Positions 22,467-32,565 of a stretch of DNA of 54,973 bases are shown here, one piece after another. Position 1 is the stretch's first letter. Every line of letters begins with the position of its first letter. The position numbers and the translations under genes were made by a program. A model generated the notes under the pieces. That model saw only the letters and a list, made by a program, of their open reading frames with translations. It made no database searches and was not told where the DNA came from. The DNA comes from Proteobacteria bacterium HN_bin10 (lineage in GTDB: Bacteria; Pseudomonadota; Alphaproteobacteria; Caulobacterales; Aquidulcibacteraceae), in assembly GCA_002083515.1 (NCBI GenBank), contig LWDN01000044.1, positions 6,960 through 61,932 on the forward strand, in the 5' to 3' direction.

Positions 22467-24766
22467 GCCTTCGCCTCGGGCTTCGCTTCCGCAGCTTGGA
22501 ACGCCGCCAGCGTGGCGTAGCTCACGATGTCGGAGACCGTGCCGCCGAGCGGTGCGATCTGAATCGGCTTCGCCAATCCCGTAAGCACGGGGCCGATCAC
22601 CGTGGCCCCACCTGCGGTGGTGAGCAGGCTGGTGGCGATCGAAGCCGAGTGCAGCGCCGGCATCACCAGCACGTTGGCGGGCTCGGATAAGCGCGAGAAC
22701 GGGTAGAGTTCGCGCATGTCGGGATGAAGCGCGACATCGACGTTCATCTCGCCCTCGTACTCGAAGTCGACGTCCTCGCGCCGGTCGAGCAGGGTCACCG
22801 CTTCGCGGATTTTCTCAGAGCGTTCCATTTTCGGATTGCCGAAATTGGAGTGGGAGATCAACGCCACACGGGGCGTCACGCCGAATTGCCGCGCCATCGC
22901 CGCCGACTGGAGCGTAATCTGCGCCAACTCCTGCGGATTCGGGAACTCGCACACCGCCGTGTCGCTGATGAAGAGCGTGCGTCCCTTCATCAGAATGACG
23001 GACATGCCGATTGCGCGTTCTCGCGGCGCGTGGTCGACGGCTTTCAGAATATCGTCGAGCGCCGTGGCGTAGTTGCGGGTGACGCCGGTGACCATGCCGT
23101 CGGCGTGGCCGAGTGCGACCATGCAGGCGCCGAAAACGTTGCGATCCTGGTTGACGAGCCGGTGCGCGTCGCGCTGCAAATAGCCGAAACGCTGCAGCCG
23201 CTTGTAGAGGTAATCGGCGTAGAGCGCGTTGTGCTCGGAGAGCCGGGCGTTGACCACCCGCAACGGCGCGTTCGCGGGCACGCCGACCTGAGTCATGTTG
23301 GCGCGCACAGTCTCTTCGCGGCCGATAAGCACCGGTTCTCCCAGGCCCAACTCGCGGAAGGCATAGGCGGCGCGGATAACGGATGGCTCTTCGCCTTCGG
23401 CGAAGACAATGTTCTTGGGCTTGCGCCGCACCACCGTCTGCACGCGCTGCATCATCGCGGCGGTAGGATCGAGCCGCTGCGCCAAACCGTGCTTGTAGGC
23501 TTGCATGTCGGCGATCGGCTTGCGGGCGACGCCGGTGTCCATTGCCGCCTGCGCGACATAGGGCGGAATCTCCGAAATGAGACGCGGATCGAAGGGCGCG
23601 GGGATGATGTATTCGGGTCCGAACTTCGGCCGCCGCCCGTGATAGGCTGCCGCGACTTCGTCCGGCACGTCTTGCTTCGCCAATTCAGCCAGCGCGCGCG
23701 CGGCAGCGACTTTCATTTCTTCGTTGATCGTGCGCGCGCGCACGTCGAGCGCGCCGCGGAAGATGTAGGGAAACCCGAGCACGTTGTTGACTTGGTTCGG
23801 ATAGTCCGAGCGGCCGGTGGCGACGATCGCATCTTTACGAGCGTCATGCGCTTCTTCGGGTGTGATCTCAGGGTCCGGATTGGCCATGGCGAAGATGATC
23901 GGCTTCTTCGCCATCGACTTGACCATGTCCTTGGTGACGGCGCCGGCCACCGAGAGCCCCATGAACACGTCGGCGCCCTTCATGGCGTCGGCGAGCGTGC
24001 GCGCCTTGGTGTCGACGGCGTGAGCGGCCTTGAACTGGTCCATGCCCTTTTCGCGGCCGCGATAGATGACGCCCTCGCGGTCGAGCGCGATCACGTTTTC
24101 ATGCGGCACGCCCAGCCGTTTGATCAGCGCAATGCAGGAGAGGCCCGCCGCGCCCGCGCCATTGCAGACGACGGTGATGTCCTCAAGCCGTCTGCCCGTG
24201 AGTTCGCAGGCGTTGAGCAGACCGGCCGCCGCGATGATCGCGGTGCCGTGTTGATCGTCGTGGAAGACGGGAATGTCGAGTTCGTCGCGCAGGCGGCTCT
24301 CTATGACGAAGCATTCCGGGCTCTTGATGTCTTCGAGATTGATGCCGCCGAAGGTGGGGCCGATATTGCGGACGGTGGTGACAAATTCTTCCACGTCCTG
24401 GGTCGTCACTTCGATGTCGATCGAATCGACATCGGCGAAGCGCTTGAAGAGCACGGCCTTGCCCTCCATCACCGGCTTCGAGGCCAGCGCCCCGAGGTCG
24501 CCGAGGCCGAGAATGGCGGTACCGTTCGAGATCACCGCCACCAGGTTTCCCTTGGCCGTGTAGTCATAGGCCGAATCGGGGTTCTCCGCGATCTTGCGCA
24601 CCGGCACGGCGACACCCGGGCTGTAGGCAAGCGAGAGGTCGCGCTGGGTCGCCATCGGCTTGGTCGGGTGGACCTCGAGCTTGCCGGGCTTGCCCATCTG
24701 GTGGAAGAGGAGCGCTTCCTCGTCGGTGATATTCGGGCGCTTCCCGATCTTTCTGTCGCTACTCAT
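22463..24766 (-). CDS. maeB: NADP-dependent malic enzyme, multidomain MaeB type
   Basis: Oxidative decarboxylation of malate to pyruvate with NADP, at the TCA/gluconeogenesis branch. The 767 residues comprise a malic N-terminal domain (SLAYSPGVAVPVRKIAENP, YTAKGNLVAVISNGTAILGLGDLG), an NAD(P)-binding domain (HDDQHGTAIIAAAGLLNA, VCNGAGAAGLSCIALI, FAMANPDPEI) and a phosphotransacetylase-like C-terminal domain (about 430-760: FAEGEEPSVIRAAYAFRE, GMVTGVTRNYATALDDILK, TAGGATVIGPVLTGLAKPI). That last domain is regulatory, binding acetyl-CoA. The fused form is usual in proteobacteria. AGGAGA lies upstream of the ATG. It is divergent from mutS across 128 bp. Confidence 0.95.
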   Translation of the reverse strand: MSSDRKIGKRPNITDEEALLFHQMGKPGKLEVHPTKPMATQRDLSLAYSPGVAVPVRKIAENPDSAYDYTAKGNLVAVISNGTAILGLGDLGALASKPVMEGKAVLFKRFADVDSIDIEVTTQDVEEFVTTVRNIGPTFGGINLEDIKSPECFVIESRLRDELDIPVFHDDQHGTAIIAAAGLLNACELTGRRLEDITVVCNGAGAAGLSCIALIKRLGVPHENVIALDREGVIYRGREKGMDQFKAAHAVDTKARTLADAMKGADVFMGLSVAGAVTKDMVKSMAKKPIIFAMANPDPEITPEEAHDARKDAIVATGRSDYPNQVNNVLGFPYIFRGALDVRARTINEEMKVAAARALAELAKQDVPDEVAAAYHGRRPKFGPEYIIPAPFDPRLISEIPPYVAQAAMDTGVARKPIADMQAYKHGLAQRLDPTAAMMQRVQTVVRRKPKNIVFAEGEEPSVIRAAYAFRELGLGEPVLIGREETVRANMTQVGVPANAPLRVVNARLSEHNALYADYLYKRLQRFGYLQRDAHRLVNQDRNVFGACMVALGHADGMVTGVTRNYATALDDILKAVDHAPRERAIGMSVILMKGRTLFISDTAVCEFPNPQELAQITLQSAAMARQFGVTPRVALISHSNFGNPKMERSEKIREAVTLLDRREDVDFEYEGEMNVDVALHPDMRELYPFSRLSEPANVLVMPALHSASIATSLLTTAGGATVIGPVLTGLAKPIQIAPLGGTVSDIVSYATLAAFQAAEAKPEAKA

Positions 24767-24894
24767 CGAACCCCATCTCTCCTGAAAGGCACGTCCGTGA
24801 CCACACTAGAGACGCGGGCCCTCGCGCTCAAGCCCGGACCGCGCCATATCCCATCTGGTGTGAGACTCCGGGTGAATTCTGCTATGGACGTACC

Positions 24895-27573
24895 ATGAAC
24901 GACATGTCGGACCGGGAGGGCGGACTTGACGGGCGGGCAACTCCCGTCATGGCCCAGTATCTGCGCCTCAAGGCCGATCACCGGGGCAGCCTGCTCTTCT
25001 TTCGCATGGGCGATTTCTACGAGCTGTTCTTCGAGGATGCCGAGAAGGCGTCGGCCGCCATAGGTATTACGCTGACCAAGCGCGGCCAACATGGCGGCGA
25101 ACCAATCCCGATGGCGGGCGTGCCCTGGCATCAGGCCGAGACGTATCTCGCCAAGCTCATTCGTTCCGGATTCAAGGTCGCCGTATGCGAACAGCTTGAA
25201 GATCCGGCTGAGGCCAAGAAGCGTGGCGGCAAGTCGATCGTGCAGCGCGGCGTCGTGCGGGTGGTGACGCCCGGCACCTTGACGGAAGAAGCGCTGCTGG
25301 AAGCTCGCGCCGCCAACCGCCTGGCCGCGATTGCGTTCACGAGCGACGGCGCCGCCATCGCCTGGGCGGATGTGTCAACGGGATCGTTCGAGACGCGCCC
25401 ACTGAACTATGCCGGCGTTGAAGAAGAGATCGCAGCCATCGCGCCAGCTGAGCTTCTGGCTGTGGAACCGGACGCCGCGCGCGTGAGCGAGGCGGCGCGT
25501 GTTGCCGGAGCGGCGCTTACGCTGCGCCCGTCCGTGAAGGCCGACGCCAAGACGGCGGCGCGCCGCATCAGGGCGGCGTTCGAGGTCGCCGCGCTCGATG
25601 GCTTCGGCGATTTCAGCGACGCCGAGCTTTCGGCCATGGGCTTGCTGCTCGACTACGTCGAGCTGACGCAGGCCGGCGCCGCGCCGCGTTTGCAGCCGCC
25701 GCGGCGAAACGCAGAGCGTGCTTTCATGGCCATCGACGCCGCTACGCGCGCAGCGCTGGAGATCGAGCGTTCGGTGCGCGGCGGACGAGACGGATCGCTG
25801 CTGCATTGCATCGATCACACCGTGACCTCCGCCGGCGGGCGCATGTTGGCCGAACGCATCGCTCGGCCACTGACGGATGTCGGCGCGATCAACGCCCGGC
25901 TCGATGCCGTCGAGTTTTTCCTCGAGGCGCGCGCCACGCGCGCCGCGGTGCGCGCGGAACTTCGCGCCGCCGGAGATCTGGCCCGTGCGCTGACGCGGTT
26001 GGCGCTTGGCCGCGGCGGCCCGCGCGATCTCGCCAGCCTACGCGATGGGCTGACGGCGGGCGATCGCGCCGCCGCCCGCTGCGGTGAGGCGAGCATGGCC
26101 GCGCCGCCGGAGATCGTCCGCGCTGTGGCGGCGTTGACGCTATCGGCGCATCGTGAGAGCGCGAACTTGGCTCACACGCTAGAGCGCGCGCTTGCGGCCG
26201 ACATTCCGCTGCTTGCGCGCGACGGTGGCTTCATTGCCGCCGGATACGATGCGGTTCTGGACGAAGCGCGCGCGCTTCGCGACGACAGCCGCAAGGTCAT
26301 TGCGGGTTTGCAGGCGCGCTACGCCGAAGAGAGCGGCATCGCCGGTCTGAAGCTGAAGCACAACAACGTGCTCGGCTATCACATCGACGCCACCACCAAG
26401 CAGGCTGAAGCGCTGATGTCGCCGCCGTTGAACGCGCGCTTCATTCACCGCCAGACCAATGCCGGCTCCATCCGCTTCACCACCACCGAACTTGCCGAGC
26501 TGGATGCAAAGATCGCGCGCGCCGGCGAAGCGGCGCTGGCGAGAGAGCTGGCGCTGTTCAAGGAATTCGCCGCACGGGCTGCCGCTAACGAAGCGCCGAT
26601 CCGGGCGGCGGCGGAGGCGCTGGCTTCGCTCGATGTTGCTGCCGGCTTGGCGGAATGGGCGGAGAAAGCGCAAGCCTGCCGCCCCGAGATCGACGAGACT
26701 GTGGCGCTGCTTGCCGAGGCGGCGCGCCATCCGGTGGTGGAAGAGGGCGTGCGGCGCGAAGGCCAGGGCTTCACGCCCAACGATGCGCGCCTCGACGCCG
26801 ACGGCCGTTCGGGGCCACGCTTGCTCGTGGTCACCGGACCGAACATGGCCGGCAAAAGCACCTATTTGCGTCAGATCGCGCTGCTTGCGATTCTCGCACA
26901 ATCGGGCGCCTACGTGCCGGCGAAGAAATTGCGCCTCGGCATCGTCGATCGCGTGTTCGCGCGCGTGGGCGCCTCAGACGACCTTGCGCGCGGTCGCTCC
27001 ACGTTCATGACCGAGATGGTCGAGACGGCGGCCATTCTCAATCAGGCCGGTCCACGCGCTTTGGTCGTGCTCGATGAAATCGGCCGCGGCACGGCGACCT
27101 TCGATGGCTTGGCGATCGCTTGGGCGGTCGCCGAACATTTGCACGAGGCCAATGGATGTCGCGCCGTGTTCGCCACGCACTATCATGAACTCACGCGTCT
27201 GGCGGACAAGCTCGAGGCGGGCGCGAACGCCCATCTCCGCGCCAAGGAATGGAAGGGCGATCTTGTGTTCTTGCACGAGGTGGCGCCCGGCGCGGCCGAT
27301 CGCTCCTACGGCATTCAGGTCGCCAAGCTCGCCGGACTGCCGAAGAGCGCGGTGGAGCGGGCGCGCGCCGTGCTTCAACGGCTTGAGGCGAGCGGCGGTT
27401 CGGCGCGCGTGGAAATCGCGGACGACCTGCCGTTGTTTGCGCAAGTCATGGAAGAGCACGCGCCGTCAGCGCTGGAAGCGGCGCTCAACGACATCAATCC
27501 CGATCATCTGTCGCCGAAAGAAGCGCTCGAGCTTCTCTACAAGCTTAAGGCTGCTGCTCAGCAGGATCCCTGA
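24895..27573 (+). CDS. mutS: DNA mismatch repair protein MutS
   Basis: Mismatch-recognition ATPase of 892 residues. The N-terminal mismatch-binding domain carries RMGDFYELFFEDA (Phe-x-Glu wedge) and GEPIPMAGVPWHQAETYLAKLI. The core clamp contains GLKLKHNNVLGYHIDATTK. The ATPase has Walker A TGPNMAGKSTYLRQ, Walker B ALVVLDEIGRGTATFDGLAIAWAV and the HYHEL signature. The C-terminal GAADRSYGIQVAKLAGLP is present. mutL is not in the window. mutS-glnD-murJ-trpS is a common alphaproteobacterial order. Its last 29 bp overlap the end of a convergent small membrane protein gene. Confidence 0.97.
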   Translation: MNDMSDREGGLDGRATPVMAQYLRLKADHRGSLLFFRMGDFYELFFEDAEKASAAIGITLTKRGQHGGEPIPMAGVPWHQAETYLAKLIRSGFKVAVCEQLEDPAEAKKRGGKSIVQRGVVRVVTPGTLTEEALLEARAANRLAAIAFTSDGAAIAWADVSTGSFETRPLNYAGVEEEIAAIAPAELLAVEPDAARVSEAARVAGAALTLRPSVKADAKTAARRIRAAFEVAALDGFGDFSDAELSAMGLLLDYVELTQAGAAPRLQPPRRNAERAFMAIDAATRAALEIERSVRGGRDGSLLHCIDHTVTSAGGRMLAERIARPLTDVGAINARLDAVEFFLEARATRAAVRAELRAAGDLARALTRLALGRGGPRDLASLRDGLTAGDRAAARCGEASMAAPPEIVRAVAALTLSAHRESANLAHTLERALAADIPLLARDGGFIAAGYDAVLDEARALRDDSRKVIAGLQARYAEESGIAGLKLKHNNVLGYHIDATTKQAEALMSPPLNARFIHRQTNAGSIRFTTTELAELDAKIARAGEAALARELALFKEFAARAAANEAPIRAAAEALASLDVAAGLAEWAEKAQACRPEIDETVALLAEAARHPVVEEGVRREGQGFTPNDARLDADGRSGPRLLVVTGPNMAGKSTYLRQIALLAILAQSGAYVPAKKLRLGIVDRVFARVGASDDLARGRSTFMTEMVETAAILNQAGPRALVVLDEIGRGTATFDGLAIAWAVAEHLHEANGCRAVFATHYHELTRLADKLEAGANAHLRAKEWKGDLVFLHEVAPGAADRSYGIQVAKLAGLPKSAVERARAVLQRLEASGGSARVEIADDLPLFAQVMEEHAPSALEAALNDINPDHLSPKEALELLYKLKAAAQQDP

Positions 27574-27892
27574 GCGCGGGCTCACGCTCGTCGACGCGTT
27601 GGCGCGCTTGCTCGACCGCCATGCCGCGCGAGACGGCTTCCGACGCCAGCGGCAACGATGAATCCATCGCCACGAACATCATGTAGGCGCCGAGTATGCC
27701 GCCGAGCACGAGGCCGGTGACGCCCCAGAGTGAAGCGGCAAACCAATACGCCGAGGCGCGCTCGCTCTTGATGCGCTGCGCGAACAGCTTTTGATCCATA
27801 ATCGCTTCGAGACCGGCGCGGGCGGGGTGATCGTGCACTTGGTGATCGTCGTCCACGGGGTTGAGGCGGATGGTCTTACCGCTTTTGCGCAT
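27545..27892 (-). CDS. Small single- or double-pass membrane protein of unknown function
   Basis: Frame of 115 residues on the minus strand, ending inside mutS (29-bp convergent overlap). The N-terminus is polar (MRKSGKTIRLNPVDDDHQVHDHP). A cytosolic helix follows (ARAGLEAIMDQKLFAQRIKSERASAYWF), then one strong hydrophobic segment (about 52-72, AASLWGVTGLVLGGILGAYMMFVAMD). The tail is charged. I do not recognise a family. Composition and a complete gap-filling frame between mutS and glnD argue that it is real. It does not resemble nitrogen-signalling proteins. Confidence 0.6.
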   Translation of the reverse strand: MRKSGKTIRLNPVDDDHQVHDHPARAGLEAIMDQKLFAQRIKSERASAYWFAASLWGVTGLVLGGILGAYMMFVAMDSSLPLASEAVSRGMAVEQARQRVDEREPALRDPAEQQP

Positions 27893-27900
27893 ACGTCAGC

Positions 27901-27912
27901 TCTCCCGGGAGA
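27901..27912. promoter_or_regulatory. Perfect 12-bp palindrome in the gap before glnD
   Basis: tctcccgggaga is fully symmetric and lies in the 153-bp divergent gap between the small membrane-protein gene and glnD. It could be an operator; no regulator can be named. The rest of the gap is A/T-richer near 27960-27990, where the glnD promoter is likely. Confidence 0.25.
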
Positions 27913-28045
27913 CTGTGGCTCCCGCTACACCTTTGGCTGTGCCCGCGAAATGAGGCAAGTTTGAGTTGTCGAATTAACTAAGAAGTCACTGTCGAGGGGC
28001 CCCAAGAGTGGCGCCGGCGCCCCAGGATGAAGAAATTGCAATGAG

Positions 28046-30805
28046 ATGGTCGCGTCTCGGCTGAAATCCACCAAGATCGAACGCCTCGTCGATGGCGAGG
28101 CGTTGCGCGCCGAACTCGCCGCCTCGGCCGACGATCGGGCCCGCGTGCAGGCGGTTCTGCAAGCGGCGACGTTGCGCAGCCGAACCATGGCGCGCGAGCG
28201 GCTGAACGCCGGCGAGAACGGACGCGCCGTTGCACGTGCGCTTGCGGGTGCGACCGATGAAATCGTCGCCGCGCTGTTCGAGTTGGCTGTGGCGCAAAGT
28301 GGGGCCGACGCTCAACGCCAGGCGCTCGTCGCCGTCGGCGGCTATGGTCGCGGCGAACTTGCGCCGTTCTCGGATCTCGATCTGCTCTTTCTTCACGGCG
28401 CTAGGCCGACGCCGGCCAATCGCGACGTGACGGAATATGTCCTGCACATGCTCTGGGACCTGGGGTTCAAGATCGGGCAGGCGTCGCGCACCATCGACGA
28501 GAGCATTAAACTCGCGCGCGAGGATCACACGGTCCAGACGGCGCTGCTCGAGGGGCGCTGCATTGCCGGAGACAAGTCTCTTGCCGACGAGCTCTTTGCC
28601 CGGTTCCGCAAAGAGGTGCAGAGCCGTGATCACGAGAAATACATTGCCGTAAAGCTGCGGGAACGCGACGAACGCCACGCGCGTCAGGGCGCGTCGCGCT
28701 ACATGGTCGAACCCAACATCAAGGAAGGGAAGGGCGGGCTCAGGGACCTGCACACGCTCTTCTGGATGGCGCAGCGGCGCTACGGGTTCGTTCGCCCGCG
28801 CGACTATGTCGAGGCGGGGATTTTTACGAACGATGAGCGCAACGCCATGCGGCGCGCGCTGGAATTCCTATGGACGGTTCGGTGTCACCTGCACTTTGTC
28901 ACGGGCCGCGCCGAGGAGCGGCTGACGTTCGATCTTCAGCCGGAGCTGGCGAGGCTCATGGGGTACGGCGCCCGCCACGGCCACAGCGCCGTCGAGCGTT
29001 TCATGAAGCGATACTTTTTGGTGGCGAAGGACGCCGGGGCTCTGACCCGAACGCTGTGCGCGCGCCTTGAGGCCGATCACGCCAAGCCCGCGCCCAAGGG
29101 TCTGCAACGATTTTTCGCGCCCGCCCGCCGGCGGCAGATCGCGATCGAGCCTGGGTTTCTCATCGACGGCGGCCGGCTCAACGTCGAGTCCGACGATGTC
29201 TTGGCGCAGCCGGAAAACCTGATCAGGCTGTTTGGGCTCGCAGCGAAGCACGACCTCGACATTCATCCGTCGGCGTTCGGACAAGCCTCACGGCGCGCCC
29301 GCGCACTAGGTTCGGAGTGGCGCCGCCACTCCGGCGCCGCGGCGGCCTTTCTCGACCTGCTCATCTCGCCGCGCCAAGGCGCGGCGCTGCGGCTGATGAA
29401 CGAGGCCGGCGTGCTCGGGAAGTTCATCCCCGAGTTCGGTCGCATCGTCGCACAGATGCAGTTCAACATGTATCACCACTTCACGGTCGATGAGCACACG
29501 TTGCGCGCCATCGACACGATGGAGGAGATCGAAAGCGGGCGTCACAAGGAACAGCATCCGCTGGCGACCGACGTCTTTCCCAAGATCATCAATCGCCGCG
29601 CGCTTTATCTGGCGATGCTTCTCCACGACACCGGCAAGGCGGAGGGCGATCAGCAAATCGAGGGTGAAAAGTCGGCGCGGGCCGCGTGCGAGCGCTTGGG
29701 TTTGCCGCCGGAGGAGATCGACTTGGTCGGCTGGCTGGTGCGCCATCACTTGGTGATGAGCGATGTGGCCCAGAAGCGCGATCTCGGCGACCCGCGCACC
29801 GTGGCGCAGTTCGTCGACGTAGTCGGCAATGTCGAACGCCTGCGTTTGCTGTTGGTGTTGACGGTCGCCGACATCCGCGCTGTCGGCAACATCTGGAACG
29901 ATTGGAAGGGGCAATTGCTGCGCGATCTCTATCGTCTCACCGAGGCGGCGCTGCATGGCGGCCGTTCGGACGAAGAGAGCATCCGCGCCCATCTTGCGGA
30001 AATGGCAGAAGCCGCCAGGCGCGAGCTAGCCGAGAAGAGCGGCAAGCCCATCGATGCGTGGCTGGCCGCCCTTGAAGACAGCTACTGGCTCAATCACGAC
30101 GCCGGGGCTTTGCGCTGGCATGCGGGCGAATTGGTGCGGGCGAGAGCCGAGGGCGCCGTGCCTCACGTCGCGACGCGCATCAGAAAGCAGCAAGGCGTCA
30201 CCGAAGTGCTGATCTACGCCGACGATCGGGCAGGTCTGTTTGCGAGCCTCGCATCGGCGCTTTCAGCCAGCGGCGCTAACATCGTGGGCGCGCGCGTCCA
30301 CACCTCAAGCGACGGCGCCGCGGTGGACGTGTTCTCCATTCAAACCGCCGATCACAGGCCGTTCGGCGCCGACGATCCGATGACGCTGAAGCGGCTGGCC
30401 GCGCGTTTGGTCCAGGCCGCGAAAAGCGATCATGCGCCGCCGGCGCCGGCGCCGCCGTCGCGCCGCAACGTTGCATTTGCGATCGAGCCCTGGGTCCGGA
30501 TCGACAACGAAATCACCCCGAACGCGACCGTGATCGAGGCCTCCGGCCGGGATCGCTTGGGTCTGTTGGCGGAGTTGGCGCGGGTGTGCGCGGAGGCGGG
30601 CGTATCCATCATAAGCGCTCACATCGAAACCCTGGGCGAACGCGCCTCCGACGTGTTTTACGTGCAAGAACAGGAAGGCGGCGGCCAGATCGCCGGTTCG
30701 CGGCGCATCGCGGCGGTACGCGCGAAGCTGGAGGCGGTGCTGCGCGCGGCCGAGCCAACCGATCCCACGAAGCTTGCTGTCGGGCGCGCCTCGACGGCGC
30801 GCTAA
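28046..30805 (+). CDS. glnD: GlnD, bifunctional PII uridylyltransferase/uridylyl-removing enzyme
   Basis: Nitrogen sensor that uridylylates PII proteins when glutamine is low and removes UMP when it is high. It has 919 residues. The nucleotidyltransferase domain carries GGYGRGELAPFSDLDLLFLHG (about 97-117). The GlnD linker contains MVEPNIKEGKGGLRDLHTLFWMAQ. The HD hydrolase domain carries AMLLHDTGKAEGDQQIEGE and RHHLVMSDVAQKRDL. Two C-terminal ACT domains (about 715-790 and 830-905: EVLIYADDRAGLFASLASAL; IEASGRDRLGLLAELARVCAEAGVSI) sense glutamine. Full-length and intact. It is followed 45 bp later by murJ. Confidence 0.96.
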   Translation: MVASRLKSTKIERLVDGEALRAELAASADDRARVQAVLQAATLRSRTMARERLNAGENGRAVARALAGATDEIVAALFELAVAQSGADAQRQALVAVGGYGRGELAPFSDLDLLFLHGARPTPANRDVTEYVLHMLWDLGFKIGQASRTIDESIKLAREDHTVQTALLEGRCIAGDKSLADELFARFRKEVQSRDHEKYIAVKLRERDERHARQGASRYMVEPNIKEGKGGLRDLHTLFWMAQRRYGFVRPRDYVEAGIFTNDERNAMRRALEFLWTVRCHLHFVTGRAEERLTFDLQPELARLMGYGARHGHSAVERFMKRYFLVAKDAGALTRTLCARLEADHAKPAPKGLQRFFAPARRRQIAIEPGFLIDGGRLNVESDDVLAQPENLIRLFGLAAKHDLDIHPSAFGQASRRARALGSEWRRHSGAAAAFLDLLISPRQGAALRLMNEAGVLGKFIPEFGRIVAQMQFNMYHHFTVDEHTLRAIDTMEEIESGRHKEQHPLATDVFPKIINRRALYLAMLLHDTGKAEGDQQIEGEKSARAACERLGLPPEEIDLVGWLVRHHLVMSDVAQKRDLGDPRTVAQFVDVVGNVERLRLLLVLTVADIRAVGNIWNDWKGQLLRDLYRLTEAALHGGRSDEESIRAHLAEMAEAARRELAEKSGKPIDAWLAALEDSYWLNHDAGALRWHAGELVRARAEGAVPHVATRIRKQQGVTEVLIYADDRAGLFASLASALSASGANIVGARVHTSSDGAAVDVFSIQTADHRPFGADDPMTLKRLAARLVQAAKSDHAPPAPAPPSRRNVAFAIEPWVRIDNEITPNATVIEASGRDRLGLLAELARVCAEAGVSIISAHIETLGERASDVFYVQEQEGGGQIAGSRRIAAVRAKLEAVLRAAEPTDPTKLAVGRASTAR

Positions 30806-30850
30806 CGGCGCGGTAGCCAGGAGCGTCGCCAGCGTGAGTCGCATTTCCGC

Positions 30851-32455
30851 ATGAGCCTTGCCCGCAACACCGCCGTTATCGGCGGTCTGACCTTGATCTC
30901 GCGCCTGTTCGGCTTTGCGCGTGATCTAGCGCTCGCCGCAGCTTTGGGCGCCGGACCGGTCGCGGATGCGTTCTTTGCGGCGTTGCGATTCCCGAATCTC
31001 TTCAGACGGCTCTTCGCCGAGGGCGCCTTCAGCCAAGCCTTTGTGCCGGTCTACTCGAAGACGCTTGCGGCCGAGGGCGAGGAAGCGGCGAACCGGCTCG
31101 CGTCGGAAGCGCTTTCGGTGCTCTTGCTTATGGTCGGATTGCTCAGTGCGGTCGCAATCGCCGGCATGAGCTGGATCAACCGCGCTTTGTTCGCCGGCTA
31201 CATCGACGACCGGGAGACGTTTCAGCTAGCCAACGTGCTGACCCAGCTCGCCATGCCCTATTTGGTGGCCATGTCAGCGACGACCTTGTTCTCCGGCGTG
31301 CTGAACGCGCACGGCCGCTTCTTCGCCGCCGCCGCCGCGCCCATCCTCTTCAATCTCTGTCAGCTCGTCGCGCTCTACTTCGTTCACGACAAACCGGAAT
31401 ACGCCGCGTTGGCAGCCATCGTCGCTGTTTCTATTTCCGGCGTGCTGCAAGCGCTCTGGGTGTGGTGGGGCGCGCATCGTTCGGGCGCGCGGTTGTCATT
31501 TCCGTTCCCGCGCCTGACGCCTGCGGTGAAGCGGCTGTTCGTGCTCGCAGCGCCGGCAGCGATTGCGGGCGGAGCGTTGCAGATCAATGTAATGGTGAGC
31601 CAAGCGCTCGCCTCGTTTGAGCGCGGCGCCATCACCTACCTCAACGTCGCCGACCGGCTCTATCAATTGCCGCTGGGCCTGATTGGTATCGCCGTCGGTG
31701 TTGCCATGTTGCCGCGCTTGTCGCGTCTGGTGCAGGAGGGCGACGAACCGGGCGCGCGCGGCGCATTGGACGAAGCGGTGGCGCTGTCGATGGCGTTTAC
31801 GCTGCCGGCGGCGGCCGCGATGCTGGCGATACCGTTCTATTTGCTGGACGGTCTCTACGCTCGCGGCGCCTTCACCGACGCGGACGCGCAAAACGCGGCG
31901 TTGGCGCTCATCCATTACGGCTGGGGCGTGCCGGCATTCGTGTTGGCGAAAATCTACGCGCCGGCGTTCTTTGCGCGCGAAGACACCAAGGCGCCGATGC
32001 GTTACGCCATCACCTCGATGGTGCTCAACATCGTCATCGGTGCGGCCCTGTTCTTCGGGCTGCGCGCAATGGGCGTGCCAGGGTTCCAAGGGCTCGCAAT
32101 CGCAACTTCGATAGCGGCATGGGTCAACGTCCTGCTGATGATCCGCGCGCTCGTCGCTCGCGGCGCCTACCGCCCGGCGCCGGCGGCGTTCGCGCGGCTG
32201 GCGCGCATCGGCGTCGCGTCGGCGATTTTGTTCGCGGTCTTGTGGTTCGGCGGCGCCAATCGCGAGGTCTTGGAGGCGGCGCTCGGATCGAAGGAGGCCG
32301 CGATTGCGCTGCTGATCCTGGGCGGCGGCACGTTCTACTTCGCCGTCGCCTTCCTGGTTCGCGCGGTCACCATTGCGGAAGTCCGCGCCGCATTCAGACG
32401 CGAGCGAGGCCCCGCGGGCGGGGGAGCTGGCTTGCCGCCGGGCTTGGAGGGCTGA
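30851..32455 (+). CDS. murJ: MurJ (MviN) lipid II flippase
   Basis: Flips undecaprenyl-linked peptidoglycan precursor across the inner membrane. It has 534 residues with about 14 TM helices. The signature N-terminus SLARNTAVIGGLTLISRLFGFARDLALAAALGAG is present, followed by ADAFFAALRFPNLFRRLFAEGAFSQAFVPVY. The central GIAVGVAMLPRLSRL is also conserved. It sits between glnD and trpS, the usual arrangement in this class. Confidence 0.96.
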   Translation: MSLARNTAVIGGLTLISRLFGFARDLALAAALGAGPVADAFFAALRFPNLFRRLFAEGAFSQAFVPVYSKTLAAEGEEAANRLASEALSVLLLMVGLLSAVAIAGMSWINRALFAGYIDDRETFQLANVLTQLAMPYLVAMSATTLFSGVLNAHGRFFAAAAAPILFNLCQLVALYFVHDKPEYAALAAIVAVSISGVLQALWVWWGAHRSGARLSFPFPRLTPAVKRLFVLAAPAAIAGGALQINVMVSQALASFERGAITYLNVADRLYQLPLGLIGIAVGVAMLPRLSRLVQEGDEPGARGALDEAVALSMAFTLPAAAAMLAIPFYLLDGLYARGAFTDADAQNAALALIHYGWGVPAFVLAKIYAPAFFAREDTKAPMRYAITSMVLNIVIGAALFFGLRAMGVPGFQGLAIATSIAAWVNVLLMIRALVARGAYRPAPAAFARLARIGVASAILFAVLWFGGANREVLEAALGSKEAAIALLILGGGTFYFAVAFLVRAVTIAEVRAAFRRERGPAGGGAGLPPGLEG

Positions 32456-32565
32456 TAGAAGCCCGCGCCATGAACCTGAGAACGTTTCCCTGGCGATGGC
32501 GGCCCTGATCTGACGCCCATGCTCCGCGCCGAAAGCGCGCCCGTTCTCATGTTCCGGAGTTTCCC

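Noticed and set aside
22724..24898. Long plus-strand open frame of 724 codons opposite maeB
   Set aside because: Antisense shadow of a high-GC gene. The translation is low-complexity (Arg/Asp/His/Val-rich) and maeB on the other strand is unmistakable.
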